Shown here: positions 36,501 through 51,500 of the stretch, in pieces | Layout of the letters: each line of letters begins with the position of its first letter | Position numbering within the stretch: position 1 is the first letter of the stretch | NCBI RefSeq assembly: GCF_964355755.1 | Contig: NC_092676.1 | Coordinates: forward strand, 21,372,288-21,436,287 | Origin: Antedon mediterranea | Lineage: Eukaryota; Echinodermata; Crinoidea; Comatulida; Antedonidae | Direction: 5' to 3' | Length of the DNA stretch: 64,000 nt | Program-made: the position numbers and the translations under genes | The notes under the pieces: model-generated | The model's input: the letters and a program-made list of their open reading frames with translations, nothing else | Database searches by the model: none | What the model was told of the DNA's origin: nothing

Positions 36501-39500
36501 CTAGCTGTGTTGATTCTGCAAGAGCTTTTGAATCTTTTACAGTCAGCAGTCGTGAATATGTGGTAACCTAGAAATAACAAAAAATTATACCCTTGATTTG
36601 AATATTTTTCTGTTTTACAAGAATTATCCCAAAGAAAATAAAAATTCTTATGATCTGGACTGCCATAGATAAACAAAGTTGAAGTTCAGCAATTTAACAA
36701 AGAACTACATCTTACCTGAGCTAAGATTCCATCATTTATGCCAGGATTATTATTAAATTTATCAGTAAGATATTCTGCTAGGCATGTATGTTTCTGAACA
36801 TTGAAATATGTATGCTGCAATGTTGTTCTCTCTTCTTCAGTAATATTTGTTTCTGCTAATCTGGTAACAGATTCTGGGGTAGCACGCATCAACAGTTGGT
36901 TTTTAACATCTTCAAAGATCTTTAGAAACAGAAAACTCAAATTTGAAATCATTTTGACTTTACTGTAAATTGTACATTACTGTTATAGTTTGACTTTCAT
37001 TGTTTAATAATAACTTTTTCTTTATAAAGTGCAATGCAAAAAGATTGAGAAGCTGTTTGAAGATAGAAGGTAAATATCATAATTGTTTGTGTTCTTGCAT
37101 TCTATTTGTGTAATAAACATAAATAAATATATTATTTCCTTCACCAATTACAAGATGGATTAGCTATATCATGCTCATAAACTAAGTCTCATTTTAGGCT
37201 AAGGAAGTGGAATAGAAAGAGTCCTGGCACTATAGGCCATGATCTTGGGATTGGAAGAAAAACATGTTAATCAACAAGCTACAACTCCATCACATTGGTA
37301 ATAACACCAACAAGAGTAAGTAATAATGAAAGAAACAATATAAAAATCATGACTACTGGGAGGATAACGTAATTTTAAATACCTCTTCAGTGGTTTTAAA
37401 TGATGCCCATGTTTGATAAACAAGTGTAGCAACTGTATCACCATGATAACCAACAAATGCATCACTTTTCTTAAAAGTATCTTTTGATGACCTAAATGAA
37501 GTGAACAAACATTAAATTGATTTGATTTTACTGTATATCTTTTCAGGCCTTGTACTTGAGGTGTGGGATTGCAATCACTTACTTAACACAGTCCCTCTGA
37601 GGTGTGCAATTTACAGCACACTAAACATTTACTTCTACACATTAAGATACAAACACATCTAACATTTTAAAAAAAACAACATATGCCTTTTTAGTATTTA
37701 GTGTTATCTAAAAATATGTAATGACTGTCACAACATTTATAGATTAACTCTAAAAAAGAGAAACAAGCTTTTATGTTATGATAATAGTTATAATAATATT
37801 TTCAACTCAAGACAGCCAAACAATGTTTATTGTGCTATCTTTCTGCTGTCTTTATAAAATGTCTGCCTTTTCCATGAAATGTTACTGTATAACATAGCCC
37901 GACATTTTTTACATCTTCAAAGAATTCAGAAACATTGTTAACCAATTGGTTACATGCTCTTTTTTCTATAAAAGTTAAATTGCGGTCTATTAGAGTTCCA
38001 TCAGCTTTTTAAACTTTCAAACGCAAACAAATACAGCAGTTAAACATCTGATATAACCCGAATGAGAAGCGCTTGATTTAAACTTTACATACTGAAACAT
38101 ATCTGAATATTGGAGTTAACGACACAGATATAAGAGAGTTTACCTGATCAGATAAACAATAAAGTTGGTAGTAAGTAAGACATGATTGGGATCAGACTAA
38201 GTGTGCAAACTGAATTATGTGTAACTCTAGAGTGTGTAAATACAGCTTTACATTATTAAAGGTTTGGTAACCACTATGGCTTACTTTATACGATAAAATT
38301 GTTTGCTAGTAATAAAACAGTCAATCCAATCTTCAAGTCTTTTCACAAGTTGCAGCTGCTCTTCACTCAACATTGTTGACATCGCCAAAAAGTGCTTCTC
38401 AAGACGATTGATGAGAGGGATTGGAAATTGCGTACGTACAACCTCTTTGTCAGCTACCACTATCAACCTGTAAAAAGTTTTAAGAACATGTTTAGTACGA
38501 AGAAATTACATTATAAATCATACCAAAATCCCATGGTCATATGTTCATAGAGCTTGAGAAATGATAAAGCACCACATGCACGCACCTCTTTCCTCCATCC
38601 CCACCTAACACACATACATGTCAAATTACTACTTTACTGTAAAGTGAGCAATGAAAATCCAGTAGAGATGTTTACTTTTAAATTTACATAATTCAATATT
38701 TAATTTTTACCTGAATGAATTGTGAACACGACATTTAACACGGTGCGTACCGAGTCCAAGATCTACATATCGCTGTCCGCCAAAGTAAACGTAGTATTGA
38801 TTGAGGGCATCATACAAACTCTCATACAGGTTATCAAGATTCAAAAGGACAACTGTCTTTCCTGCTTCCATATAAAGTTTAATACGGTTGATGTTTCTAC
38901 ACACCTATTAGAATTATTACATATTTTAATCTATGCAATATATTTACTGTTAAAAATGTTCTGTGTCACTATTTTAAATAATTATACAACAAAAAAAACA
39001 ATGGTCAAGTACAGTAATGAATTTGACAAGACTCGGTAAAGAGGATTAATGATAGTACTGAACAGAATTCTTCCATGAGAAAATTCCATGCTGTAGTGTA
39101 GAGATTTATAATCTGCTACATCTACTGTACTTGTGTCAAGGAGATTTGTAAGTACAAAGAACTTGAGTTTTAGCAGCATTTTGTCCCAACATTGTGCTTA
39201 ATCCATCAATGGCATTTAACCTACAGTTACACATCAATTCATAAACCCTCGGGCAGCAAAAGAAAATTAAAAAATACCTGTGTGTATTCTTGATCAAACG
39301 GAAAACTGCTTCCATAGAGAATTACTGCATCTTTATTCAGGTGTTGTAATATTGGAAGAGCTGCAAACTTCTCAGTTAAAACCAGAAGGTATCTGCTGTC
39401 TCTATAATAAATAATGTTCACAATTTACAAAACCTAGTTACTTTTTTATTCTCAGGTTCTTTTTTTTTTTACACTAATATTTATTTCTGTTCTGTGTATT

Positions 39501-42500
39501 AATATTTGATTTATTGTTTTAGGTGTTCTTGTATATGACAATTGTAATGTACTGTGAAGTCAATAAATGAAAGAACAACTTACCCTTCAGACGTGCCATG
39601 TCCCACCTTTTTTATTCCTCCAGCCTGTGTCTGGCCTTGAGCTGCTAAGCTTGCCTTAATAAGGCCAGATGGTGTACAAGCTGGATCAGTATCGTGCTAG
39701 AAAAAAAAAATATATACAGATTATGTTTATCATATCTAACATGTTTATAAATTGTAAAATTATGTAGTTGTACAGTAGTCCTGACCTTTAGAGTAAATTG
39801 TTGTATGATTAAATATTGTTACGAGTTTTAGGTAGCGACACTGTTTTTACCATGGCCGAGCCAGAAGTTTAATTATAAATATATATATATATATATTTTT
39901 AAATATTCATGAGTCAAAATTGGTCAAAAAATGTTACACTGACAGAGAAACATAAGCTACTTGTACACTATTATGAAAAACAGATTTTGGGCTAAAATAA
40001 TGTATAATCATCACAAACCTTCTCCTTTTTTATGTATCCGTCAAGTTTCTTCACAAATATCTTTATATAATCTTCTGTTCCATCCATTCCACCAAAGTTA
40101 CGCCTGATTGCGTGCTCAATTTGAGCCCAAGTTGGTTGTGCTCCTGAATTCTCAGAAAATTGATTCACCATCTTGATTAAACTGTAACAATAGAAATATT
40201 AATAATCAATAAACAAATATTTTACTGTGATAAGTACAGAGACAAAACAATGGATGAATACATTATTTTAGGGTTTTTCAATGCCAAAATTTAAAAGCAA
40301 CTGTTTATATATATATATTTATATATACAGTATATGTGTACACTGATCTGATTCCTGTTCAAATACAAAATGTTTCTCTTCGGAGAAATCGATTTGTGAA
40401 ATAAGATGATTATACTATTTTAAATACCACGAAAGCCCCAGGTCATATGGCAGGATGTCTGCATAAAAAGTAGAAGATTCCATGTTTGAATTTTGGTTGG
40501 GCAAACTACAAATGTGTGCATAAATTCCTATACATGTATGCTATATTATGTAATCATAATAATAAAAGTTCAGTTTCTAATGTAATATAATAAATTACCA
40601 TTCCCTAACATATAGAGTAACATAGTATCTACATGAAAATTCTAGAATAAGAGTATGTTTAGATTTAAGAAACCATGTATAATTAATATAAAAGAACAAT
40701 CAGGAACATTCCAGAAGTATGCTATTAATTAGAAACTGTAATCCAATAGAATAAGAAGTATAAAGAATGATCTAGAAGGATAGGAACATCTTGTATATAA
40801 AGGGATGTAAAAGTTATTGTGAAGCTGTTGTTTAAAGTGTTTACTGGATTGTTGAAAGTTGAAGTTGATTGAAATTAAGCCTTGTTTTTTAGTTATTTTA
40901 CAACTTTGTGGACTTTGTGTGTATACTTTTATGTCACAAGGGAGTTCCTAAAGTATTCTCAACCGCTCGGAAACGTACGTAAAAGGAGTTTGTGACAATG
41001 TATGCTATATATGTAATCATAATAATACAAGTTAAGTTTCTAATGTAAACATAGATCAAAATGTATAAATAATGTTTTTATCAACCAATGCATCATATTC
41101 AATGATATTTGTTGAAGTAGCTTACATCGATTTAAGGTCTATATAAGCAGATTACTTTACCTATAGAAATCTCTAAGTCCAAAGAAATCATGTTCTTGTT
41201 GTTGGTAGATCTCTAAATATCCTTCAGCAAGTGGCCTTAGGATGTGACTGACATTATATGATGCACATATGCCCCTATGAAATAATTAAATTAAATTAAT
41301 TACAAAATGGTTGAAAAGGGGCATTGCAGAAAAAAGTCCCATTGACCAAGAATGCAAGCAGAATAAGTTCGAGGATTGAGTGTCCACCCAGGAAATAAAA
41401 TGCAACTTCCTTGTCTAATCATGTGCTACAAATACAAGATTCCATCCACAAACTCTTGATATTCACATCATGGAAGTTAGTTAAGAAACACAACACTTAC
41501 TTAGCACTTGCTATGAGTTCATCTTCATCTGGAACTCCTCTAGAAACCAATATGCCTCTATTCATCTTAGCAGGATCAAGTGCCCAATTAGAGATTCCTA
41601 TAAATGCAACTTTTTTATCGGGTAGTGGATTGTCTTCTTCTTCAGAACCATACTCTAGTAATGGATGCAGTGTCTAAAGAAGAGCAATTAAAAAAAAAGA
41701 AAGTATATGGATTCTTGTAAACGACTTCTGTAACCTTTCATTGACACAATATTTTGATGTAAATGTTAAATGAGGTCGGACAACTTGAAACAGGCGTGAC
41801 TGACATGGATTTGAGGAAATACCCCTACTACTGCCCACAAATCATTTACGTATTCAGTCAGTATTTAAAGGCTTCTTTATCAATCTTTTGTACTAGTTTA
41901 ATCCATATGTTAAATAAGCATCCTAAGCTTTTAATAACTACCACAGGTTACATGAAATGACACAAATAAAAAATTATACTATAAAAAAGACTGTAAACAA
42001 TATATACCTTCAATGGCATCCTTGGAGAGTCTTCAGCAAGTCCAACTTCATCAAGAACAACAACAGAGACAAATTTGTTCAGGTCTTTTTTTCTTTGAAG
42101 TAGGCTACATTGACTAAAAGTTCCCACAATTCCATCTGGTGTCGACAATGGACTGCACTGATATGATATCATGTGTACCTGATATAAATTCAAAGTTGTA
42201 AAGGGTTGACGTGAGAAAACAAAAAATGATTGTTTTGTTATGTTAGAGCATATTGCTTGCTTCTGGCAAGATTGTGTTTGATATGCCCATATTACTATTA
42301 ATACAATTTTAACCCTTAAACCACCAAATTTTTAAAGGGAATATTTGGTTCATGTTGTAATGGTTTCATTGATTGGGAATTTGTAGTAGAGATTAATACA
42401 TGTGTACGTATAGACACAAATCATACCTGTTTGAGTTCCTTAAAAAACTTAGATGATGATGAATCACCCTGCATGGCTTCAGCCACAATTGTCTTGGCCA

Positions 42501-45500
42501 AAGATTTGGAACTTCCAGGTTTACCGACCAAAAATAAAGGAATTCTCAACTCGATGCAGATAATCATCATGAAGATGTTTTCCTTCAGTGCCTTATTGCG
42601 AGCAATATTTGGACCCAAGCGTATTTCATCTAAAAATATGTCTTGACAGCTGTCAAAGAAAAAAAAACGCAATTTGGATAGGTGCTTTTTATGCTTGAGA
42701 CAATATTATACTGTAGTATGTTTATTCAAATAAAATTACATTATTTCAGTAAGTTGCCCCACTTCCTATTACAGTAGAAGATTTTAATCTAACTGTATAT
42801 TTCTAATTAAAAAGTAGTAATGAGGCAGGTTGGGCGTTCCATAAAAAAAAACAAAAGTGGTAGAAGCATGTGTGCTGTAAAGGTAGCAGGGAGTTTTTGT
42901 CGGGAAAAACTTAAAATTAAAAGCATTATTTACACTTTGAGAGGCAAATCTTAATATTTATTATTTATTTATCTCTGACAGTTGCACCATATACCTCCCT
43001 GGTTGCACTATTTCATAACCAACAAATCCAAATTTCTTAAGTGTGGTTTAGATTTGGTAAATAAAGTTTTATCCTCTGGTGAGTATTACAATACATTTTT
43101 AACTAGATGAAAAACCATTTTGTATAGCGTCTGTATCAAATCCAGATTTGTATTCAAAATCAATGTTTACCTGTCTATTTCTTTGTATATTGTTTCATGA
43201 CCTCCATGTAAATTTAGTGGATACTTAAAGCTTCTGGATATAGTTTTCCTGAAGTCTTCTCGCTTTTTATCCAAGCATGCATGATAGCACACACCAAGAG
43301 CAAGGATCAATGCCCATGTGAAGTCATTGATAAACTTTAAGAAACAAAACCAAAATTAAACATTCTACATACTTTGCAGAAGTCAACGACAAAACTCCAC
43401 TTAAAGATGTATTGTCAAAAAACAATAACAAAATCTTTGAATACTGTGGTCATTACACAGTTTTGGTAAAGTTAATCACTTTCATAGAAAGTTACATGGC
43501 TGACTACATATATTCCTGATAAAAAAACAAGTTGCTACTTCATAGTACTGTAGTAACAGTTTTCATTGATGCAGTAATTGGCCTCGAATCTAACCTAAGC
43601 CATCCACGCCATCTTGGTAGGCTAGAGGTATATAAATACCAGGCTAATGATCTGGAGGTCATTAGTTAGACTACTACCTGAAGAAAAACTTTGAAGTATT
43701 GTGAAATATATTGAGTAGGCCTATAAATACACAAGGGATTTCTTTTGTTAAAAAAAAGAAAGAAATTCTACTTATAAAACAAACCTTTATCTCCTGTATT
43801 TCAAAATCATCATCGTCATCCTCATCCTCATACAGGTAATCCTCTTTTGGCTCTTCCATAACTTCTTCCTTTTTTATTTCATCTGCCATCTTTTGTTTAA
43901 TCAATGGTCGTAGCAAATCTTTCTTACTATAGAACCATTCCATTACATTCAGTGTTCTCTCAACGTCCCTTAAGCTTACAAAACTGCACTCATTCTGAAT
44001 AAGATAAAAATGCAATCACAATTGATCTTAATGTCTTTTATATAAAATTTGCATATTCAATTTAACGGAAAGTGGAAAACCTCTTTCCATAAACTGAAGG
44101 AACCCTGAAAGAATAAAAAACTAAACTGGCTAAACTGTAAAGATGAGGATCTGCAAGAGTTGAAAAGGCTGCAATCACTACCCCCACCAAACAATCCCAA
44201 CCCCTTAAACCACCACTATCTTTCTATAGACTAAATGGAACTCTTCTGCAGTCTAACCCCTATACGCTACGATGAGCAACTTTAGTCTAACTTTAATAAT
44301 AAGGAGAACTGCACCACCTTTTTCAGGTTTATTCATAATACACACCTCCTGTTTCCTCATAAACGTCTGTGCAGCTGATAATATGTCACATAGAACATCT
44401 ACATGATGGTGTCTAGTTGATTCAATCTGAATAATAAACAATTTATTTTAATTTTTTAAGTAACTAGCAAGTTAGGTTGACTCAGTGGCTCAGCGGTTAA
44501 GACAGTGGAACCATAATTCATAGTCACAATATTGGCAATCGTTCAATCGCTCCATGGTTCTGATGGAAGAACAACAGGTCTTGTCTCTTAAATATGGACT
44601 ATAAACCCTATGTTTCATTTCATTTTGATTTTATTTCACTTTACTAATAACTTAAATAAAGTGGAAGAGCCTAACTGAAAGCATATCTTGCAGTGAAAAG
44701 ACTCCTCAAAACAAAAATATTAAATATAAATTAATATTACAAAATTATGAACTTCAAAAATAACAGACTTCATATAATAATGAAGATGTTTTTGTTTTCT
44801 CCAACACATATATTTTTAACAAGTTTTAAAAAAATAAGACAAGTAATATAGATCATATCCAAATATGTAAATAATAAAAGTAAATGATAAGCCCACTAGG
44901 CCTACTGTAAGTTTTGGATAAAGTATGGAAGCGATTGGCTTATAGATGATATATATGACAATATGACATTTATTTTTGGTAGAAATGCAATGAGAATGGG
45001 TACACAGCAATTTGAAAACTGAAAATGCATAGCTTTTAATGTATGTGGGCAACAAACTTAAGTAGGACTTGAGTTGAGATTTGCCAAACTGTAAATCATT
45101 GTCAATAGAAACCATGTCAAAATCAATTAAGAACGTTGAACAGAAAGATGTGAATACTACTTACAAAGCGTTGAACAATTTGCCTAATGTACATCTTTTC
45201 CACATCACTGTTTAGCTGTCCAAAGTCCCACACTAATGGTAGCATGCTGGGTGGAAGAGCTTGGACCCGGTAAACCAGTTGACGTAAAGGAATATGACCT
45301 GAAATCATACATAAAAGAACCACAATGTCAATGGTGTTCGTTGCTGTACAAGTTCCTGTTAAAAAATTCACTCCCTTCTAGGACAATAACAATCGACAAT
45401 AAATAGAAATATACATTTTTCCCACTTAAGACAAAAGATATCTAAAGGATCACCATCTATGCTGCCTTTGACGTCATCATCAGTAAGAGCTATAATATCA

Positions 45501-48500
45501 TGACGATTTAATTGTTCTAATTGATTATGACGTCATTTAATTGGATTTTTTAAAATATTATTTTATTAAAGACAGCATACATGGATATCCATAGTTCTAG
45601 AATGAAAACTTTTCTACTTTCTTTTGCTTTATGAAAAATGTATGTCTTTAGCTATTTATCTCTCTCGTTATCATCCTAGCATGTAGCAGCCTTTAGGCTC
45701 AAATTCAAAGTATCGTTGTATTTCAGCTGATTTGTTTAAATAAATAATAAAAAAAAAAAATTAAAAAAAATTTAGTAAAATACCTAGCCGATCCATTGTT
45801 TTACTAGCTTTAACATTGTATCCAAGACCTGCTGCTTCTAGTCTTTTTATCATTTCATCTGTGTGCCTACATTGTACAGTACAAACAAACATTTGTAAAA
45901 GGATTACATTTAGATTTCTGCAATATGAATATAATATTACAGTTTTCATCAAAAATACTTTTTTGTCATAACAATAATAGGATTCAGAGCCATGAGCACT
46001 TAAAAGAAAAAGTAATAGATTAATATCTTTGTAATTAAGTTGTTTTTATGCATTGTAGTCATTTAAATACCTTTTATAAGGGTTGCAGGCAGCAACAATC
46101 TTCAGTCCACTGCTTTCAAAGTTAATTTGCTGACCATTCATTCGACCATCACACATGATCTCTTTTATGATTCCAATCGCTTCTGTCGTATTTGCTTCAT
46201 CAAAGAACAGAATCGTATCAATTTTGTAGTGTAACTTGTTGTATTTTGCAAGTTCTTCAGCTCTGCATACACGCTCTGTAATGTACTTAGAAGAAGTGCC
46301 TCCATGTACCTTAATAAAGAAACATATTATGGGTTCTTTTCCAAAGCTTAACATTATGAGTAAAATGTTTGCGGACATGTACAGTATACAGAAGCCATTC
46401 TGCACAAGGATAAAATGGAAAAAAAAAACTGAGGAACACATAATTTTACAACATGGAAACATTAGAAAAAAGGAGTTAGTTTGTAGCATGGAGGAAATTC
46501 CTCCATGTTTGTAGTAATTACAATGTAGTATGGCAGTTAAAGCTTGTTTACCAGTTCCAAAATCCAAGTTTTATATGAACTTTCTTCATACAATGTCACT
46601 ACCAATACCTCATAACGCAATTAAATTTCCTGGAAAAGAAAAGCATTCAATGTTACCTTTACAAGAATCATGTTTTCAACCTCTTTTTCGACTGCAATGC
46701 CACCTGCTTGTAATTGACACATAAAACGAACCAGTCTTGTCTTGCCACAACCTGTTTCTCCCATCATGATGACAGGGATACCACACCTATATGTTTATGA
46801 AAAAAGGTAGTAGTTGATGGCATAACCAGTTTACTAAAATTAAACTAATTCTAAAAGCCTTACAATTGTGCTTAAGGGTCCGAAATTTTGGCCATGACTA
46901 TTACAGAATGCTACAGGTATGTGCAATAAAGTAGAATAAATTAATTAAATATTGACATCCTAGTTGTTTGGTATTTACAATGAAAGGAATGTAAGAACTT
47001 AAATTGTTAAATGGCATGCATTATTCCTACCTGGAAATCTTGGAAAACCAAACAATAAAATAATTTTCCACATTTTTACCTGAATCTCATGTGTATTGCT
47101 AAGATTTTCTTTACATTATCTGTGGTCAGTTCATACGTGTTGTCCGGGTTACTAACATAATTGATTCCCATTACCATACACAATTTTTTCAACTTCTCAT
47201 CCCTTTTGTTAAAAAAAAACGTTTATTTATTAGGATCTACAGTATCCTATATTTAGACTATTAATCCACATTATAACACACCTGAGTAGGTTCTTGTCAT
47301 TTCACTGGAGGATTGTGGGTCACATGATATTCAATAAATGTTCTACTGTATTGAATTGTGTTATAATAATTCGAGTACTGCGAATGTTTTGCAAGTTCCT
47401 TTTTTGTTACACAGAGAGCAGCAACACACACAACATGATGCTTCGTACAATTAGTAATTGTTGTACTCCGCGTACAAAATTAGAGTGCTGCTTTTTCGAA
47501 TGGTTTAATCCTTGGCCTAGCCTCTTGTTAAAAGTAGGTGTGTTATACAACTATAATAAATGTTTTATAATTGTACATTTTCTTCATTTAATTTGGTAAA
47601 AAACGAAAATTTGTTCTATTTTCATCTTTCACATTGTCATGAAATTGTTTGTACCATTGCACTTTATTTATTTATTTATTTATTTATTATTTGTATACTG
47701 CATTACAGGCATTCACAAAAGAAAATAAGCTCAGTCCAGATGAGCTGCAGCTTATTGGTTAACGTGTTAGCCTTCCAATCCCAAGGTACTAGGTTCAATC
47801 CTGGATTCTGTTTCTAATTTATTCCGTAAGTTATGAAAAATTTATATATATATCAAAGTCTAACTGTGAAAATTCACCTTGGTAATGAGTTGAAATCTTC
47901 TGAAAGGTTAACTTGTTGATTACTAAGTCCTCTCATTAAACTCTTTGTCATCACATTGCGTTGAAGTACCTCTTCATTTATATCCAAAAGTGTTCCGTTG
48001 CGATCAATGCTGAACCCCATAAATGTCATGGTCTGATTGTCTTGATTAAAGAAGATGTATGGATGTGGGCTACGAAAAAAAAAGATGTATTATCCAGTGT
48101 CTATCCTTAGAAATTATACCTCTTTTTACATTTTCTTTTCCTTCATTTCTTTTCTGGATTAACTTAATAGTAAAATAACAGGAAAAGAAAAAGAAAGTTA
48201 GGTGTTAGTTGGCCACTGTACTGATCTTACCTATTTTCCCATCGTCTGCGAAGCTGTAATGCTTGTAGATTGTCATCCATTTCCTGGCCGAGATCTACAC
48301 GGTAACTCTCATCACTCATTTGAAGAGATGGAGTAGCAAAATCCTGATAATACAAAAACAAAAAACAATATTTACTCTCAAGTTAAAATCACTATAGAAA
48401 TCAGTAATAATATGCAGAGAAAGAAAAATGTGGAATAATATATTAATGAATTATTCCATTAGGCCAAAGATCAGGCAGAAACAAGCCACCTAAAACAAAT

Positions 48501-51500
48501 TGTGGCAAGGTCGATGTTAAAATAAAAAATAAACAACCTTTGACATCTGTAACATGAACTTGACAACAAATGTTCTAAAACCATTCAGTCCTGTGTCAGC
48601 CAGCATGACAGGGTCACAAAAACTAGAGCTTTCGCAAGCTTCTAATTGTTTTTCAAGAAAACGAGCAAAGTGACATAACTCGGACCATGATGGATTACAA
48701 AGACCACAATGTCTAGAATGTAAAATCAGCATGAGCTTTACTTGATAAACAGTTAATATACAAGTTTATTTTCGTATTAATGATACTGTAATACTATTAA
48801 AATGTACGGTTAGCATAGCAAAACGTCGAGACATTTTCAACTATACTTTATTTCCTTGATGTACCGCAAACCTAACTTTACATTGTTATTTTGGTTTAAC
48901 AGAAAACTAAAAAAAGACTTATTACTATCCTTACTAAAATAGGTTATAGTAGATTGTTTACCTTAGTAGTGTTGTCAGGCACTCAGCATGAGTTCCATCA
49001 ACCCTTATATTAAACCTAAAGTTATCTAGATTCGCATTCTGCTCCAGTCCTATTAGATAACGATACGGGAGTTGGAAACTTGAACTTCGGAATTGCTGAT
49101 CGTCCATCAAAGGATCATTAAAATCTTCAACAAAGAAAAATCATATTATGATGATTTATATGTTCTTCATTATAAATTAAAAAGTGGTTAAAAAAGCAAT
49201 AGCTCTTTGGTAATTGTGTAATAACAGATAATAATATCAATAGATGTACTAATTACAAATAAGATAAATTGATGCCCATGTTTTGGTTGTCAGGGATACT
49301 GTAGATTTGATGAACAGATTATGATTTCTTCTGAAAGTCCTTGTTAAGGTTGTCATTCAGTTTTCTGCATAATAAATGTGTATTATACCTGTTAATTGTT
49401 CATTAGCTTTTTGCAATTCCAACCCGAGTACCTCTCTTGGTGGTCGACACAAAACAGTTGGGAGAATCTCATAGAAACATTCTTTGACGAATTTCTGATC
49501 ATTCTAAGTGAAATAAAATTCATTATAAATAAAAGACTCAAATAATAAAGGCCCGTATTCATGGTTTTAAAGTTTTCACACTTGTAACCTACAGTACCGT
49601 ACCTCAGGCCGCAATTTTTTTTCTAGCTATTCTTAGATAGTCCAGAACTAACTTCCTAAGATACCTAACCCTTGGGTGGTCTATCTTTTGGCGATTTTAC
49701 AGGTTTAGTTCAGGACTTAAGATAATCCCCTTTTGTGAATACCGTTTAGGATAGTCCAGGACTAAATCCCAGAGATACTGTAGTTCAGGACTAAAGATAT
49801 TCCCCTATCATGAATAATGGGCTCAAAAGTCTAAAATTATTGCATTAGGGTTACAAGTCTCAAGCCTTTCACATTTCTCTTAGCAGAAAAAATACCCTAC
49901 AGTAGTGCAGATATCTCCAGATTTAGACAATAATAAATACTGATTATTTTAAGTTTTAAAAAAAAGAGAAGAAGACAAGTGACAACAGACCTTCTTATCT
50001 TCCTCAGATTCTGCTTCCTTGGGGTCAAGAGTGACCTCTACTAGATAAAGGTCGTATAATTGTCTTCGCCAGACAAAGCCATCGGAGCAGCATATTGTGT
50101 TTAGTACAAGAAGATTAAACAAGAAATTGTTCAAACTAGCTACACACACCTACAACAAGATAACAAGTAATTATAACAGAATTCTTTAAAAATCGCAATT
50201 TAAATCTATTATAATTTATTATACAGTAGTTCTTTTAAGAGTATTGTACTACATAATTATTGTAATACTGTATATATTTTCTAATTTTTACGATGTAAGA
50301 GATTGTTTGAAGTTGGTCAATTTCTTGTAGATGTTTTTATTTTTCTGTTTTGTGTTGACCAACTACAAAACACAGAATTACAGAGAGTAGATGGTATTAA
50401 ATAAATGATGTACTGTAGTATCTCACATTTGGTGAAATATCAAGATGGAAAATCCGAGGAAAGATTAAATCAACTTGTTGAATCTCTCCGATTAATTTCT
50501 TTGCAATCTCATGCTCTTGAACAGTAAGTGTCTGTAAAGGGACCGTGATGCAGCAATTTTCTTTCTGGCCTGCATAATCAATTTGCTCTTTGTACCGTTG
50601 AACTAGAAGTGATTTTCCAACACCAGGTCTGTTAGAAGATATAGTCTGTACACACGTTCTATAAGAGTGGCAGAATAAAATGTTTTAAAACGTACAATAA
50701 TGGTTTATTCACTATTCATTGTACAATGACTGTTATGCAATTATCTATATATAAATTTACGTAAGGGCAAAATTCGGGAAATCGCGCCTTACTTTTAGAA
50801 TTTTTACTCGATGGTATGTAAAGTTGGTTCGTACTTTCGGTACTGATTTTAACCACCTGATGTAACCCTGTTTACTAATTAAATTAAGTTAGATAATTAG
50901 TTATTGACGATTAAAACGAATTTAGGTTCAACGATTTGCCCCAGATAGGGGTGTTTTCCGATCGTGGTATACACTGTCTAATGGATGTCCATCTTGAAAA
51001 ATACCCGCCACAAAAATGCGAGGAGGCTTCGCATTTTCCTATCTCCTCCTACGATAATTGTTTTTAATAGCTGAAAACCGGTTGAACAGCTCGAGTACAG
51101 TATCATAATGTTGAAGACAGGCCGATTTTCTTAAAAAAATACTTTTTTGATAGATTTAATATACGTTTATACAAATGTATTGATTTGCGATGAATGGAAC
51201 ATTCCAATCTCTTTCCACAAGTGTCTATTCCCTCAGGCGTCGTAAAGGAATGTACTGTATACTCATAACAGAAATTCGATCCATTTTTTTTTTCAATCTG
51301 TGCTGCAGAGGTTGGATATAATTTTTTTTAAACGGATAATGAGCTAGCGTTTTCAGTCGCCGTATATTATGTACAAATCTTTATTATTGCATTTAAACCA
51401 CCCACATCATCACCCTTCCCTCACTGGCATGAGTAGCGTTGTAAAGCCAGTAGAGGATAGGCCTACGGTGCATCAAATCCCCTAAACGCAGAACAACTTT

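Noticed and set aside
38982-39179. 65-residue minus-strand ORF between two RNF213-like exons
   Set aside because: The flanking exons 39,278-39,401 and 38,711-38,904 join directly in phase and match vertebrate RNF213 without it.
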